From Pteria penguin (taxonomy: Eukaryota > Mollusca > Bivalvia > Pterioida > Pteriidae), in contig CM068592.1 in assembly GCA_035048485.1 (NCBI GenBank), positions 35,844,001-35,908,000 on the forward strand: a stretch of 64,000 nt of DNA, read 5' to 3'. Made by a program: the position numbers and the translations under genes. Below are positions 35,914 through 64,000 of this stretch, piece by piece. The first letter of the stretch is position 1; each line of letters starts with the position of its first letter. The notes beneath the pieces are model-generated. The model had not been told where the DNA came from and did not search any database. It saw only the letters and a program-made list of their open reading frames with translations.

Positions 35914-36224
35914 TATAATTGCCGTTACTATTGTTAAAAACAGCATTACAATACTTAATAACATGACCTTTAACTGCAATGAGAGCGGAAGTAATATGTC
36001 TAGAAAGCACGGCTGTAGAACAAATGAATAGAATTTGATATGAAACATGATCTATTTGGACTACTGTGGAATCAAATACGTGGTCGGAAGATCGTTTTTA
36101 TCAATGCTTATACTGAAGTCGCACATAGCTATATAATGGTTTTTGTAGGATGTTGTATTTCAACATAGGGGGTTCATCGAACGTACAAGTAGAGTTCAAT
36201 TTAGTTTTTAAGAATTGCAATATA

Positions 36225-37480
36225 ATATAACGTAAATCTGGTTATTTTTGCTGTTGATTAATTTTTAGTGTTTTTGCGAGTTAGTAGGATTCGCAAAAAT
36301 ATTTTCCTAAAATTAAAGGTACCGCAAAAAGTTTAGATCCGCCAACGATAAAATAAGCTGGAATTACAGACGCTGTCGACTTTCAATATAAGTACCGTAA
36401 ATACTCGAATATAATATGCACTTTTTGAGGGAATTTATTTTATCATGTTTTGAGTACATATTATACATAGGATTACAAATCTGTAACTTTTTTCCATGCT
36501 CTTATCAACTTTATGTTAACTATGATTTGACTGCAATCCTCTTACAACTTTCTCTGATTTTTCAATGACCATGTAAACTTAGATATCTCGACATCCCCTC
36601 ATTAAATTTTTAACTACTTTATCGGTGACAAAGTAGTTTATGTCTCTGTTTATTATGTTTCTGATTGGCAGACTGTACGGGTGATATAGTGATCTAGCCT
36701 TAATTGGTTACGCAATAGGCGAAGTTACTTGACCGTAGCGGCACGAGCAGCGACAGCTTGGCCTGTTATCATAAGAATGTTAGATTAAAAAGAATTGTAC
36801 TGGTACTTAAACTGTTCGATTAATTCACTCTTTCTTTATTATTTCTTCCCAAACATGGACAATTCCCGCGTAAATTTAATGTTATTTATGTGGACACGCC
36901 CGTTCATTCTAACGAGAAAAAATTGAAGCGGTCGTTTGGGATGATGGTTAAACTATTAGTACAGCAACAATAGTTAAGAAATTTGAAGTCTAGGCAAGTT
37001 TGATTGTAAATGAAATGAACGGGAGAATGAGTGAAAAGCGTTGATATCACACGATGAATAAAAGCTAATCGTTCCGTTCCGCTTTTTGATGAAAATACTT
37101 GTAACGAGATCATATTTTTAAAAGGTATGCGGCAAAGCAAATTCAATTGACAACATCAATGATGAGGTTAATTTAGGAAGTACACAAAGGCGAATTCCTA
37201 AACATTAAACATTAAAACAAAATCATATACATGTGTTGAAAAATCTCAATTGCGTCTGCTCTTTCAACACGAAATTGACATTATTCTTTGGATTTTTTCC
37301 CAAGTATATTATACACGGAATTAGACGTTTTTTCATGATTATCGTGGGCATTTTAGGTTCGTATTATACTCGGGTGCGTATTATAGATTCGCAAATGTAC
37401 GAAACACAAAAATAAATCTATAGGCATATTGCATAAATTCCCAGAAATAAATCGACTCAAAAATATCCAGCTTTACGGTA
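36225..37480. mobile_element. Cluster of MITE-like elements
   Basis: 36230-36360 carries a GTAAATCTGGTTATTTTTGC unit. 36395-37478 begins CCGTAAATACTCGAATAT, ends in the complement TTTACGG, and is flanked by TA. A block near 37350-37400 (TATTATACTCGGGTGCG) is the inverted partner of the ATACTCGAATATAATATGC end. TA duplication suggests a mariner/pogo-type element, but no transposase is seen. Confidence 0.5.
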
Positions 37481-38510
37481 TAAGTATAATTTTAATAATA
37501 TTACTAGCTACTTGTCGGCAGGTACAAAGACAAGTATTTTTGAAATAAATCTTTTTTCTTTTTATAGACTGGACCGGTATTTTACGTGACTGTGCAGTAC
37601 AGTTCATGTGTTTTGGAGAAAATCATCAATACACAATGGAATAGTTGCACAAACCACAGTGAAAAATCAGATGTAAATTTAACTGTACTGTTTCATACCT
37701 TGGCACAAAGTCACAGTGATTTATAGAATTTCCTAATTTTCACCTGGATCAGGACTACTGTGTTTTGTGTAAAAATTCTTTTTTAAAACTGTACTACTCT
37801 GTAACTGTAGCAAAGCTAAAAATCAGAAAAAATTCATGAAATGACACTTCTTTCATTTTGAAACTGAATGCACAGTCGATTGCTACAACACTCTGCTGAA
37901 CTTACGATGGATATTGTCATTATATTTGTAGACTGTTATCGCTGCAAGTGGTGTTTATATAGGGTCGAAACAGCAAAAGGATTGTGATAAAAATGTAGAT
38001 GTACAACACATTTTGTACTACCAAAAGCATCGGGTAATGCTGGATTTTGTGGTTATGCAGTGAGCAACGTAACGTTGTGAGCATTCCGGTAGCGAACAAA
38101 TATCAGGGATTAAGTTTTAAGAGAACCGCGCTATGGAAGTTGTTTGTTTATGAACCAAATTTAGTGTTACACAAAATGCACCATAGCGTATTTATGAAAC
38201 TTGCAACATGTATTTAATTCAATTAAATTCATTTATTGGTGATACTTTAAAAAACCATGATGACCATATATGGCATTTGTACATACACATTCGATTACTA
38301 AAAATGTTTTCTTTTCGTTACTTAAAACAGTCATCCTGATATTTACACAGGTATTTTTCAAAACGATATTTACAGGATTCATAATATTTTTATTGAGGGT
38401 ATTGAACATTTTTCTCATACATAGTTGCACATTATGATGCAGGTTGAAAAGCAGACAAAGTTATTCATTATTGATACTGAATTTTGATTGTCTAATTAAT
38501 ATTTATACCC
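37481..38510. other. Intergenic DNA, nothing recognised
   Basis: No domain-bearing ORF and no clear repeat. Confidence 0.5.
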
Positions 38511-38511
38511 C

Positions 38512-39265
38512 CGGCAAACAAAGTTTGAGGGTATAAAGGAATCACCCTGTCCGTCCGTCTGTTAACTTGCCCGGGCCATAACTTCTAACCCCTTTGTCGG
38601 ATCTGTATAATATTTCACACAATTATTCTCCACAACCCAAAGGTTTGTCATGACGTCTATCCAAGGTCATATCTTCAAGGTGTAGGTCACGGTGCACAAA
38701 TAGCAAAAATCCTTGTCCGGGCAATAACTTCTTACTGCCAAGTTTGATCTGAATAATATTTCAAACAATTGTTGTCTGTGACCCAAAAATGTGTCATGAC
38801 CTCAAACAAAGGTCATATCTACAAGTCTAAGGTCACACACAGCCAGAATACTTGCCGCACCATAGCTCATTCCTATTACGTCGGAGGGAGATTATATTTC
38901 AAATGATTGTTGACAAGGACCCAAGGGTGTATAATGACCTTGATCCAAGGTCATATCTTTAAGGTGAACGTCACAATGCAAAAACGAAACTAGAATTCAT
39001 GTTCGATCCATAACTTCTTCCTTATAAGTTGAAAGTGGATTATATTCCACACCATTGTTATCCCAAGACCCAAGAGTGTGTCAAGGCCTTGAACCAAGGT
39101 CATATCTTCAGAGTCACGGTCATAGTGCACAAACAACCAGAATTCCTGTTCGAGCAATAGCTTCTTTCTTGTACGTTGGAGGACGATTATATTTCATACA
39201 ATTGTTGTCCATGACCCATGACATTGACCCAAGATCATATATACAAACTCAAGGTCAGAATGGAC
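38512..39265. repeat. Tandem repeat of about 135-149 bp with CAAGGTCATATCT
   Basis: CAAGGTCATATCT blocks occur at about 38662, 38808, 38946, 39095 and 39230. The array starts with CCCCCGGCAAACAAAG and a GTCCGTCCGTC block. It resembles the 4-kb array in period and GGTCA content but is a different sequence. Confidence 0.8.
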
Positions 39266-39469
39266 TCATACCAGAATTTTCAGCTTTCATGCTTCTACCT
39301 CAAAATGTTTATGTTTGATATCCAGTATACTTATACCAGTGATGTATCGTGGGTTAAATTACTGCATGTTTCAACTTTGTGCCGCAGGGATTGGGGTTGT
39401 ATTTGTTCCGTTAGCACAGCTCTAGTTCACTTGATGGTGAAAAACGAAACAATAAATTGATTTCAGTAT

Positions 39470-39927
39470 TTGATATTGTTATTCATGCATATTTTTAATA
39501 AAAGAAACCCATGCCAGAAAAAAGTGTATTGGTTTGGTAAGTCATACTATAAAAAAACCCATGCCATCAAAAATGTGTATTGGTTTGGTAAATTATACTA
39601 TAAATAGTTGATATGTAAATATCACCATTAATCTATGACTTATGATTCTACCTATAAAATAAATTATCTCTCAAAAAGCTGATATTGCAATATCAAGGTA
39701 TCTCAGACAGTTTTTGTTTTCTTTGAATCAAAGTTTTAACATATTTTCACTTGACACTAAATAAGACAGAAACCAGTCAATGATTGATTGATCTGTCCTA
39801 TCATCAACCCATTTTTGATACAGAAGTACAATGTCATTCTGCTTAATGATAGTTTGTATAATAAGATCAACTAACTGAAAGGCAACTAGAAACAAATTAC
39901 TCCGTATATTTGTTTGCATACATCTGT
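39470..39927. other. 3' flank of proline iminopeptidase
   Basis: Contains a ~60-bp direct repeat (CCCATGCCA...AAAGTGTATTGGTTTGG) at 39508 and 39560. A clear polyadenylation signal was not located. Confidence 0.4.
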
Positions 39928-57506
<17,579 letters not shown>

Positions 57507-57514
57507 TTTTCTAA

Positions 57515-58370
57515 AAATAAAAAGCATTTTAAAGGTAAAGTCCTACTGAGTGCATTATTCAGTGGTAGGTATGTGATTTTTTTTTAACAGAACATCACCA
57601 CTTACATCCCCAGACACACCAGTTTATGCCTATAAATGGGTACCAGGTTCAACTAGGAAGCTGTCCTTTAACTGCGTCAGCTGCATAAAAGCTATACATA
57701 AATTGAATATCTATGTCAGATAGAAGTTCTTTAATTTGACGAATAGTATGTCCTGCAATGTGTGATTCATGAGTCACCAATACAATATATAAAATGTATC
57801 AAATTTCTGAACTGAATTCTTGTTTACTTCGTTTATTGTTTGCATATAAAATGTACCATTTCATAATAATTTAAATATTGATGGCAGCACTTGCCTTGAT
57901 ATTTTTAAAATGTATCTGTCTTAAGCAGTGGTAATGCTTTCATCATATATTGTATCTTTGTGGGCACTGCTTTAAACTGCAGTGAAGGCAGGTCATCCTG
58001 ATATAGATCTATAGACATGATATGAGATGATCTGGAGAAGCGGCGATAACTTCAGTTCTCTGATCTAAAGTGCTTAGTTTTGCATCAACATTCAGTGGCC
58101 TTAATCTATCATCAACATTTCCTAAAATATCTGTTTTGCTTATCATACATTAATACAACAGAATCTGCAATAAATGCAAATACTACAATACCAACATACA
58201 TTGCTGGTTTTATTACTTTTTCTGTGATTTCCCTACCAGTCTGCCTCAGCAAAGATGTCATCAACAAGTAATGTAAAGATGATGGATAAATCCAAAGCAC
58301 AAGTCCAAAAATCATAAAACCAGAGGACATACAAAATCAGTGAAAATGAAAAACAAATGAAAAATAACAA
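57515..58370. other. Upstream flank of proline iminopeptidase
   Basis: The promoter and any non-coding first exon should lie here or beyond, but I see no convincing core element. A 72-residue minus-strand ORF at 58112-58330, with two hydrophobic stretches, probably belongs to the tail of the Penelope-like element next to it. Confidence 0.4.
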
Positions 58371-58379
58371 AATATGTCT

Positions 58380-58925
58380 ACTTGAAGAGCATATGTGAAC
58401 CCCTGTGATGGAGTGAGATCAGGTGCCCGGGGAGAGTGAGCATCTCCTGCTTGCTAGCAACACCCGTCACATATACCCAGTAGAAAGTGTCAGATCGTGT
58501 AAATTCCATATGTATTTATATATGGAGAAGTCGAAGTAGGTAACCTTCTAGTATAGAAGATGTCAAATCTGTGTAAAATGATCGGAATCGGTCTCAGTCC
58601 AGAATATCATTTAAAAGTCTGGATAACGAGATATCATATGGAGTAATAAGAGTCTCGTAACGACCATAGAATTTCCTCAGTGACGTTGCTAGTCTAGCAC
58701 ATATATAACCCTGGTTGAGCAGCTTAACTGAAAGTCGCCTAGCTCTCAGAACAAAGTCACTGTAATTTGAACATGCTCTGGAATAACGTATTAACTGAGA
58801 TATGAATACGCCGTATGCGGTCGATGATGGAATGTTGCTACTTATGAAAGGAAAGTTTGTGATAGCGAAATTGAAATCGTCACATTTGTCATAGAGTGAG
58901 GTGTTCAATTGACCATTAACCAATT
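58380..58925 (-). mobile_element. Penelope-like element, 3' part
   Basis: Minus-strand frame 58923-58594 gives NTSLYDKCDDFNFAITNFPF, AYGVFISQLIRYSRA, LLNQGY and LRKFYGRYETLI, the RT thumb and C-terminal end. The 3' UTR tail to 58380 contains, reversed, GTGACGGGTGTTGCTAGCAA and GATGCTCACTCTCCCCGGGC. Confidence 0.8.
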
Positions 58926-58928
58926 CTT

Positions 58929-59219
58929 TTATTCAGTATATTGGGACTGTGAATGTGAAAATGATTCATGTCCATAAAATACCATGTACTTATATGATTG
59001 TATGTGAAACCACAATGCAGTTTTACTCATAAAGGACAGGTACGCTTTATTTTTTACAATTTTGTTAGAAACTGATTGTGCTTTTACAGGGTCTTCTACC
59101 CCCTTTTCTATACAGTACAACTCACAGGCCTGGACATAATTATCTTCTGTATGTTTAGGTTTGAGATAGAGAGTGTTAGAGAAGAGATATCCAGGCGATC
59201 GGAAGTCCTGTGATAACAT
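58929..59219 (-). other. Unassigned 96-residue ORF
   Basis: One open minus-strand frame (YLFSNTLYLKPKHTEDNYVQ, later KALxx-type hydrophobic WFHIQSYKYMVF). It adjoins the Penelope-like fragment but does not match its RT blocks. I do not recognise it; it may be chance or part of a transposon. Confidence 0.25.
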
Positions 59220-60539
59220 ATACCTGATACCTAGTTGAAAGATCTAATTACTAGTCTATCGACTCTCCAGATCTGTCCCGGTAGATTGGGTAAATCTAAA
59301 ATATGCCAAGCATGGGGGATGACGCAGACTGGATTAAATTTCATCCTCTTATTCTTCCAATGGTTGCTTAGTTTGTTCTTAAATATATTGACAGATTTTC
59401 AAATTAATTACTCGATTCCAAATGTTGACGATTCTATTAATGAATGAATTCTTTCTGGCCCCGCCGTCACCAACCTTCCTCACCTCAATACTCACCCTCA
59501 AGTCTGAGTATTTTCCTCAATTTTCTTTCCTCAACCTCAAGTCAGTCACCACCCAAAATTGAGTTTTACTCAAGACGGAAATTTGAGTAAACACTCAAAT
59601 ATTTAAGTGAAGCTTCATAGGTACCTTAAGTATTTCCTCAAGTGAAAAAATAGTGGAGAGGCATCGCATACGACATAGACTGTTAGGAATGCTTGAAAGA
59701 TGAGACAACAAGCAAAGTTAGAGAGTTTTAAGAGATCGTTTACCCCTTAGGGTGCCAAAATCACGTCACAGCTAAAACTACAGTACAGTTGGTGACGTCG
59801 GCATGACGTCAATCGAAGAACGATAGTTTGCGCTCCACATCCTAGTCACTAGCCTAGATAAAATGACGTCACGATTCTTTCTTGATAAGCTAGCTCATTA
59901 GCTGAAAAAGCCATCATGGAAAAAAAATCGCGCACTTTCTATCAATAATTATTTCACCGATTATCGTTGTTTTACTTCCAAACATATAGATCTACATCTT
60001 TTCGGATTTTTATTTCTATAATTTATTTATCTATTTATTTATTTGTATCGAAGAAATATAAAGTCGAAATGAAGAGTAAACAAATTAAAACATGACTGCA
60101 TGACGGGTTAAATTGAAAAAAGTGTAAATACAAGGAATGATTTCCACTTTTTCGGTGTCTATACTGCGCTGAACTCTGAGAATGTATTTAATTCATCGCA
60201 GAGTAAAATACAATAACCCCTCTAAATCAGAGACATATATACACATATGTGTATATATGCCTCTGCTATAAATATACCGTTATGTTGCACAGCGTGATTG
60301 TTCATGAACATTTTATTATTATCCTATTATTTTATGTCCCCTGTAATCGAAGATTCGGAGAGCATCATAAGTTTTCGCCTGTCCCTCTGTGAGTTTGTGT
60401 GTCTGCAAAAACATTAACATTAGCTTTCGAACATTATGAGAGAGACTTTATATTTGGTATGGATACTCAAATACTGTCAACCAACGACAGTGACCTTGTA
60501 ATCTTTACAATATATATATTAAAGATAGATAAAATATGA

Positions 60540-60720
60540 CCCACTGCTGCGGGTCAATTTTCAACGAGGGTCACATTTTCACGCCGGGGTCACCTTTTCA
60601 AGCGTGGGTGGGATCATTAAATAGCTGAACGGATCGAATCGATTTTTAACGTTTTAGTCGACCCTTAAACCATTGAAAACTGACCCACGGGTCATTTTTC
60701 AACGGGATTCACTTTTTAAT
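60540..60720. repeat. MITE-like GGGTCAATTTTCAACG repeat
   Basis: CGGGTCAATTTTCAACGAGG at 60548 and CGGGTCATTTTTCAACGGGA near 60688 are direct relatives, with CACGCCGGGGTCACCTTTTC between them. Non-coding. Confidence 0.45.
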
Positions 60721-60724
60721 GTTA

Positions 60725-60945
60725 CAAAAGCATCTGCTTGATGAAATTCATATAAGATCTAATTTTGGCCTTTGCAACGGACCCTTTCAAAGCAGTGAGG
60801 ACCTCTAACGTACCGCGCCTATCGCGACACGAGGTCTTGATATTTACTGTGTCATCTGTTCAAAAGACAATACATCGGCGGGGATCGAACCCAAGACATA
60901 CCGAACTATAGCCGCCTCCCTAGCCACTGTACCACACCGGCTAGA
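60725..60945 (-). mobile_element. Diverged tRNA-derived SINE
   Basis: Minus-strand head TAGCCGGTGTGGTACAGTGG (A box) and TGGGTTCGATCCCCGCCG (B box), followed by the family body (CTTTGCAACGGACCC at 60770 read forward). It is nested in the TIR element. Confidence 0.8.
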
Positions 60946-61368
60946 TGTTTATTTATTTTATCGTCAGATCTTAATTTTTATCATATCTTAACATAGGGAC
61001 ACAGTTGAACTGATTTTTTCTGCTTAATCAAAATATTTACAATGATTAAGCCCAATTTTGAGGGCTAAATAGCTGTGGACAACAGAATTATTTTCATGAG
61101 TATTTTTATAAATATTTCAAGAGAACTGTTATAAAACTTTGGATTTCATTTATCTCAAATTTTAAGTTCACATTTTTTTTTCTATTTTTGACACATTGTT
61201 TCTCATTGGAAATAATCACGCGGGAGGGGGGTTAACTTCATATCTAAAGGTATATACAGACATGCGGCTGGAATGAGGTACACTTTTAAGGTCACCCAAT
61301 ATATTAATGGGCATCATTTTCCGGTATCTTTCAAATCACAAAATACACGAATAGGTAAAACGCAGATT

Positions 61369-61371
<3 letters not shown>

Positions 61372-61409
<38 letters not shown>
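61372..61409. repeat. Poly-T tract
   Basis: About 38 T residues. Confidence 0.97.
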
Positions 61410-61410
<1 letters not shown>

Positions 61411-61838
61411 ATGAAGAAAATCGGAAAAATGCTATTTTATCAAAATTAGTGAAAATTTCAGGTAGATCTACCTTGAAACTCCTTTCCACTCGTAATATTT
61501 TATTAGATTTTTATGATTACCCGAAATGTATAAAAATAATGCAGAAAAAATATGATGTCATATCTGTGTCAAGTTTGTAGCCTTAGACTTGACTGATTCG
61601 TGACGTGTGCATGACGTATGATGCATATTTTACACAAGTTCACTGTACATACATGTGTTTTTACTTTTACAAAAGTTATCGAAATTATTAGAAAAAGGAG
61701 TTCTTAGCGCACTTGCATACAGGTAGAACACATTTTTACGATTCCGAGCCGAGGGACATGTCCGCGTCTTATTTGCCTTCTTTTAATTTCATATTTAGTG
61801 TTAGTCTAAAAAGTTAAGGCTGCTTCATAAGCTTAAGT

Positions 61839-61936
61839 ATGTCGAGGCTACGGCCCTCTGAGGAACTTGCTGAAAATTGTGACATTGATCAGTGCTACAA
61901 ACCTACTGTAGGCGACAGTACATGTATTTCTTGTAG
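61839..61936 (+). other. Possible small first exon inside the TIR element
   Basis: ATG opens MSRLRPSEELAENCDIDQC and continues with two more cysteines to CISC before a donor-like AG/GTAACA. No downstream exon was found. It may be the remains of the transposon's own gene. Confidence 0.2.
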
Positions 61937-64000
61937 GTAACAGATTGATAAGTATTCATGAGTATTGTGCTTATAATTTCGTATTTACAACCGTAAACTT
62001 TAACATTGATAACAGATTTACATGAATAAAAGCATTTTCTTAATTTGTTGTAACAAACAAAAAGACGATAAGGTGAAATTACGTACTTTATTACGTAAAA
62101 ATGATGCAAAAAAGAAAATCCGCGAAAACTCACTCATTAAAATGTAACACCTCAACTGAGTTGAGTATGGTTAAATTGCCCTCAACTGAGGAAGGCCTTA
62201 ACTATTTCGTGACGGCGATTTGAGGAGTATACTCAGTTGAGTTCACCTCAGCGATGTGAATTGAGGATGAGATTTCTAAAATTTTGGTGACGGCGGGGCC
62301 AGATCTCTAGTCTGGAGTGGCTTTTTTTAATTAAAAGTGTATGGTTATTTCCTCGTGTCCTGCTTTCGTTATAGATATCAAGTAGTCCGACTCTTGTTTT
62401 GTCTATGTTGTTCATATATTTATATACTTAAAACATATCACATTTAATCCGTCTATATTCAAGCGAAGGTAATCCTAGATAAAGTCATCTTTGTTAATTA
62501 GAAGTGTGGCTTATTTCTGAGATAAATTTAGTAGCTCGACGTTGATGGTTTTCTATTGTTTTTGCAGTTTTCTTATGGAGAGTGTGCCAGACGCTCCAGA
62601 TGCATATTCTAAATGAGGTCTAACAATGCTTTTATAAAGACTTAACAATGAATTTTTGTCAAGATGTTTAAAATGTCTTTTGGTAATTCATAATTTCTCA
62701 TTTGCTTCTTTGACTCATATGTTATTGTGTTTGGAATTTTAGGTCACTATCTATGTGTACCCCAGATCTTTTTTCAGTCTGTTCTGCTAACTGGTGTGTC
62801 TGTTAATTTATAATCATGTGGCAGGAATCCCTGCTTAGATGAGGGTGTTTGCATTAATCAATATTGAATTTCAGCTAACATTTGTTTGACCATGTTAGTA
62901 ATTTGTTAATGTCATTTTGAATAGTTCCATGATCTAATTGGTTGTTTGAAGTGCCATATAGTTTGGTATCATCAGCAAATAATTTTATTGCAATTGTTAC
63001 TTCGTCTGGGAGATCATTAATATAGACCAAAACATATGTCCAACACTGCCCTGTGGGATGCCAGATGTGATATTCTTCCAGTCCGAACATTTGCGTTTAC
63101 GACAACACTTTGTTTTCTGTCTGTTAAGAAATTTTTATCCAATTGTGTGTTTTCCCTTTGATTCCATATGCAGGAAAGTTTTTGTTAGTAAGCGTTCGTG
63201 TGGCACTTTGTCAAATGCTTTTTGGAAGTCGAAATAGATTATGTCAACATCATATTTCTTGTCTAAAAGATTGGTCCATGTGTCAACAGTCTGGATTAAT
63301 TGGGTGACACAGAAATGTCCCTTTATGAAGCCAAATTGGTGTTCAGTAAATAACTTCTTCCGTGTGGGTAACTATTTTGTCTCTAATGATCGTTTCCATC
63401 ATTTTGCATGAGATTGATGTTAGGCTGAGAGGTCTATAATTTGATGCTTCGGATTTGGTTCTTATCTGGTGTATAGCTGTGATGTTGGCAAGTTTCAAGT
63501 CGTTTGGTAATTTTATCTCTGCTTTTACCATGTCTTTAACTGACCTCAGACTTGACTTCTTGTTTCATTTGATATACTTCTTGTTTTACCTTAGGTCTCA
63601 GATTTTATCCATTTTTGTGATCAGTTCTCAAGGGAATTTATTCGTTGTGTATTTTAGTATCTAGTTTATCTATTGTAGATTTGAGGCTCTTGAACGTGTG
63701 AAAATTAGATTTGCATGAATTCCAAGTCCACTTAAGATTACCTTTAACCCTGGTCATTAGGACTGTGCAGTGTCCTCCAGCAGTGGATAAAGTATCTCAG
63801 GTCACAATCGGAACACCTTACCCAAAGTTCGTTTTCTCTCATCTCGAGATCGCATTTGGAACAAATATTACTAAAAAGCTTTGCCCTTTTATTTGTTGAT
63901 AGCTCTTTACTATGTATTAGTGTTGAATCTTGAAATTCTGGTGCCATTGTAAAATAGTAATTTAGATGATTAATTGTATTTACAGGAAAACCTGTCCTAA

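Larger units (their letters stand above)
33490..36270 (-). mobile_element. Naiad-type Penelope-like element, degenerate, with nested hAT and SINE insertions
   Basis: Minus-strand sequence is colinear with the better copy at 41100-44385. The 3' tail (33490-34700) is shared, for example CGTGCTCTGCCCGTCTGTAA near 33850. Decayed RT follows at 34700-35640 and upstream sequence at 35914-36270. Two insertions, 34046-34510 and 35635-35913, interrupt it and are absent from the other copy. Confidence 0.75.
59456..62301. mobile_element. 2.85-kb TIR element inserted in the LINE
   Basis: Left end GGCCCCGCCGTCACCAACC and right end GGTGACGGCGGGGCC are inverted. CCTCAACTGAG/CTCAAGT-type subterminal repeats lie inside both ends. 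Removing it rejoins the LINE reading frame (HSRLEI to RKNSF). I find no clear target duplication and no transposase. It carries further insertions, including a SINE and a GGGTCAATTTTCAACG repeat. Confidence 0.75.
59236..63950 (-). mobile_element. CR1/Jockey-type LINE, split by a DNA transposon and internally deleted
   Basis: Minus strand, 5' to 3': a PHD-like ORF1 (63947-63744, ICSKCDLEMRENELWVRCSD then CDLRYFIHC), a coiled-coil-like stretch, then RT from SNYRPLSLTSISCKMMETII (63450) through HQFGFIKGHF, IIYFDFQKAFDKVPHERLL, YINDLPDEV and catalytic FADDTKLY (~62980), to VGLLDIYNESRTRG at ~62370. It resumes at 59455 with RKNSFINRIVNIWN and ends near 59236. The endonuclease between ORF1 and RT is missing. 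Confidence 0.8.

Noticed and set aside
58112..58330. 72-residue membrane-like ORF as a host gene
   Set aside because: Adjoins and probably belongs to the tail of the Penelope-like element; no splice or start support.

Overview
The window is nuclear DNA from an animal, most likely a bivalve mollusc. It is AT-rich, has almost no long ORFs, and its genes are split by GT-AG introns. It is full of Penelope-like retroelements, tRNA-derived SINEs, LINE remnants, MITEs and minisatellites of kinds I associate with bivalves. I cannot name the species.

Three host genes can be read out. (1) 5.4-7.8 kb, plus strand: a split gene for a secreted six-cysteine (CS-alpha-beta) defensin. A signal-peptide exon is followed by a mature-peptide exon, and a decayed tandem copy of the first exon lies 110 bp upstream. 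(2) 15.8-26.9 kb, plus strand: a SAMD9-like STAND-type NTPase. I reconstruct five exons, every junction in phase 1, giving a 1612-residue protein. It starts with a Death-fold domain, then two small linker exons, one with an RHIM-like amyloid motif. A 4.3-kb exon follows with an OST-HTH/LOTUS-like domain, a disordered linker, a SIR2-like region, the P-loop NTPase, a helical repeat region, an OB-fold and a CxxC...CxxC zinc ribbon. The SAM and AlbA_2 parts of human SAMD9 are not evident. (3) 39.9-57.5 kb, minus strand: an intact proline iminopeptidase (alpha/beta-hydrolase, peptidase family S33) in seven coding exons, 320 residues, with all catalytic residues. No single ORF reveals it. Genes 2 and 3 are convergent.

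The rest is mobile and repetitive DNA. 0-5 kb: a 480-bp MITE, a TTTA tract, SINE tails and a 146-bp tandem array. 8.05-10.45 kb: a MULE-like TIR element inserted in a 34-bp minisatellite. 11.5-15 kb: minisatellite and microsatellite DNA. Introns 2-3 of gene 2 carry a Penelope-like copy, a SINE and a 57-bp minisatellite. 27.7-38 kb: degenerate Penelope-like copies, one holding both a hAT element and a SINE with target duplications, then MITEs. The proline iminopeptidase introns hold two oppositely oriented Naiad-type Penelope-like elements, a SINE, MITEs, a LINE fragment and a 60-bp near-perfect palindrome. 58-64 kb: a Penelope-like 3' end and a LINE split by a 2.8-kb TIR element.

Functionally, a defensin and a Death-domain SAMD9-like NTPase within 20 kb suggest a locus with innate-immune content; whether they are co-regulated cannot be judged here. 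The most novel item is the SAMD9-like gene with its exchangeable phase-1 effector exons.
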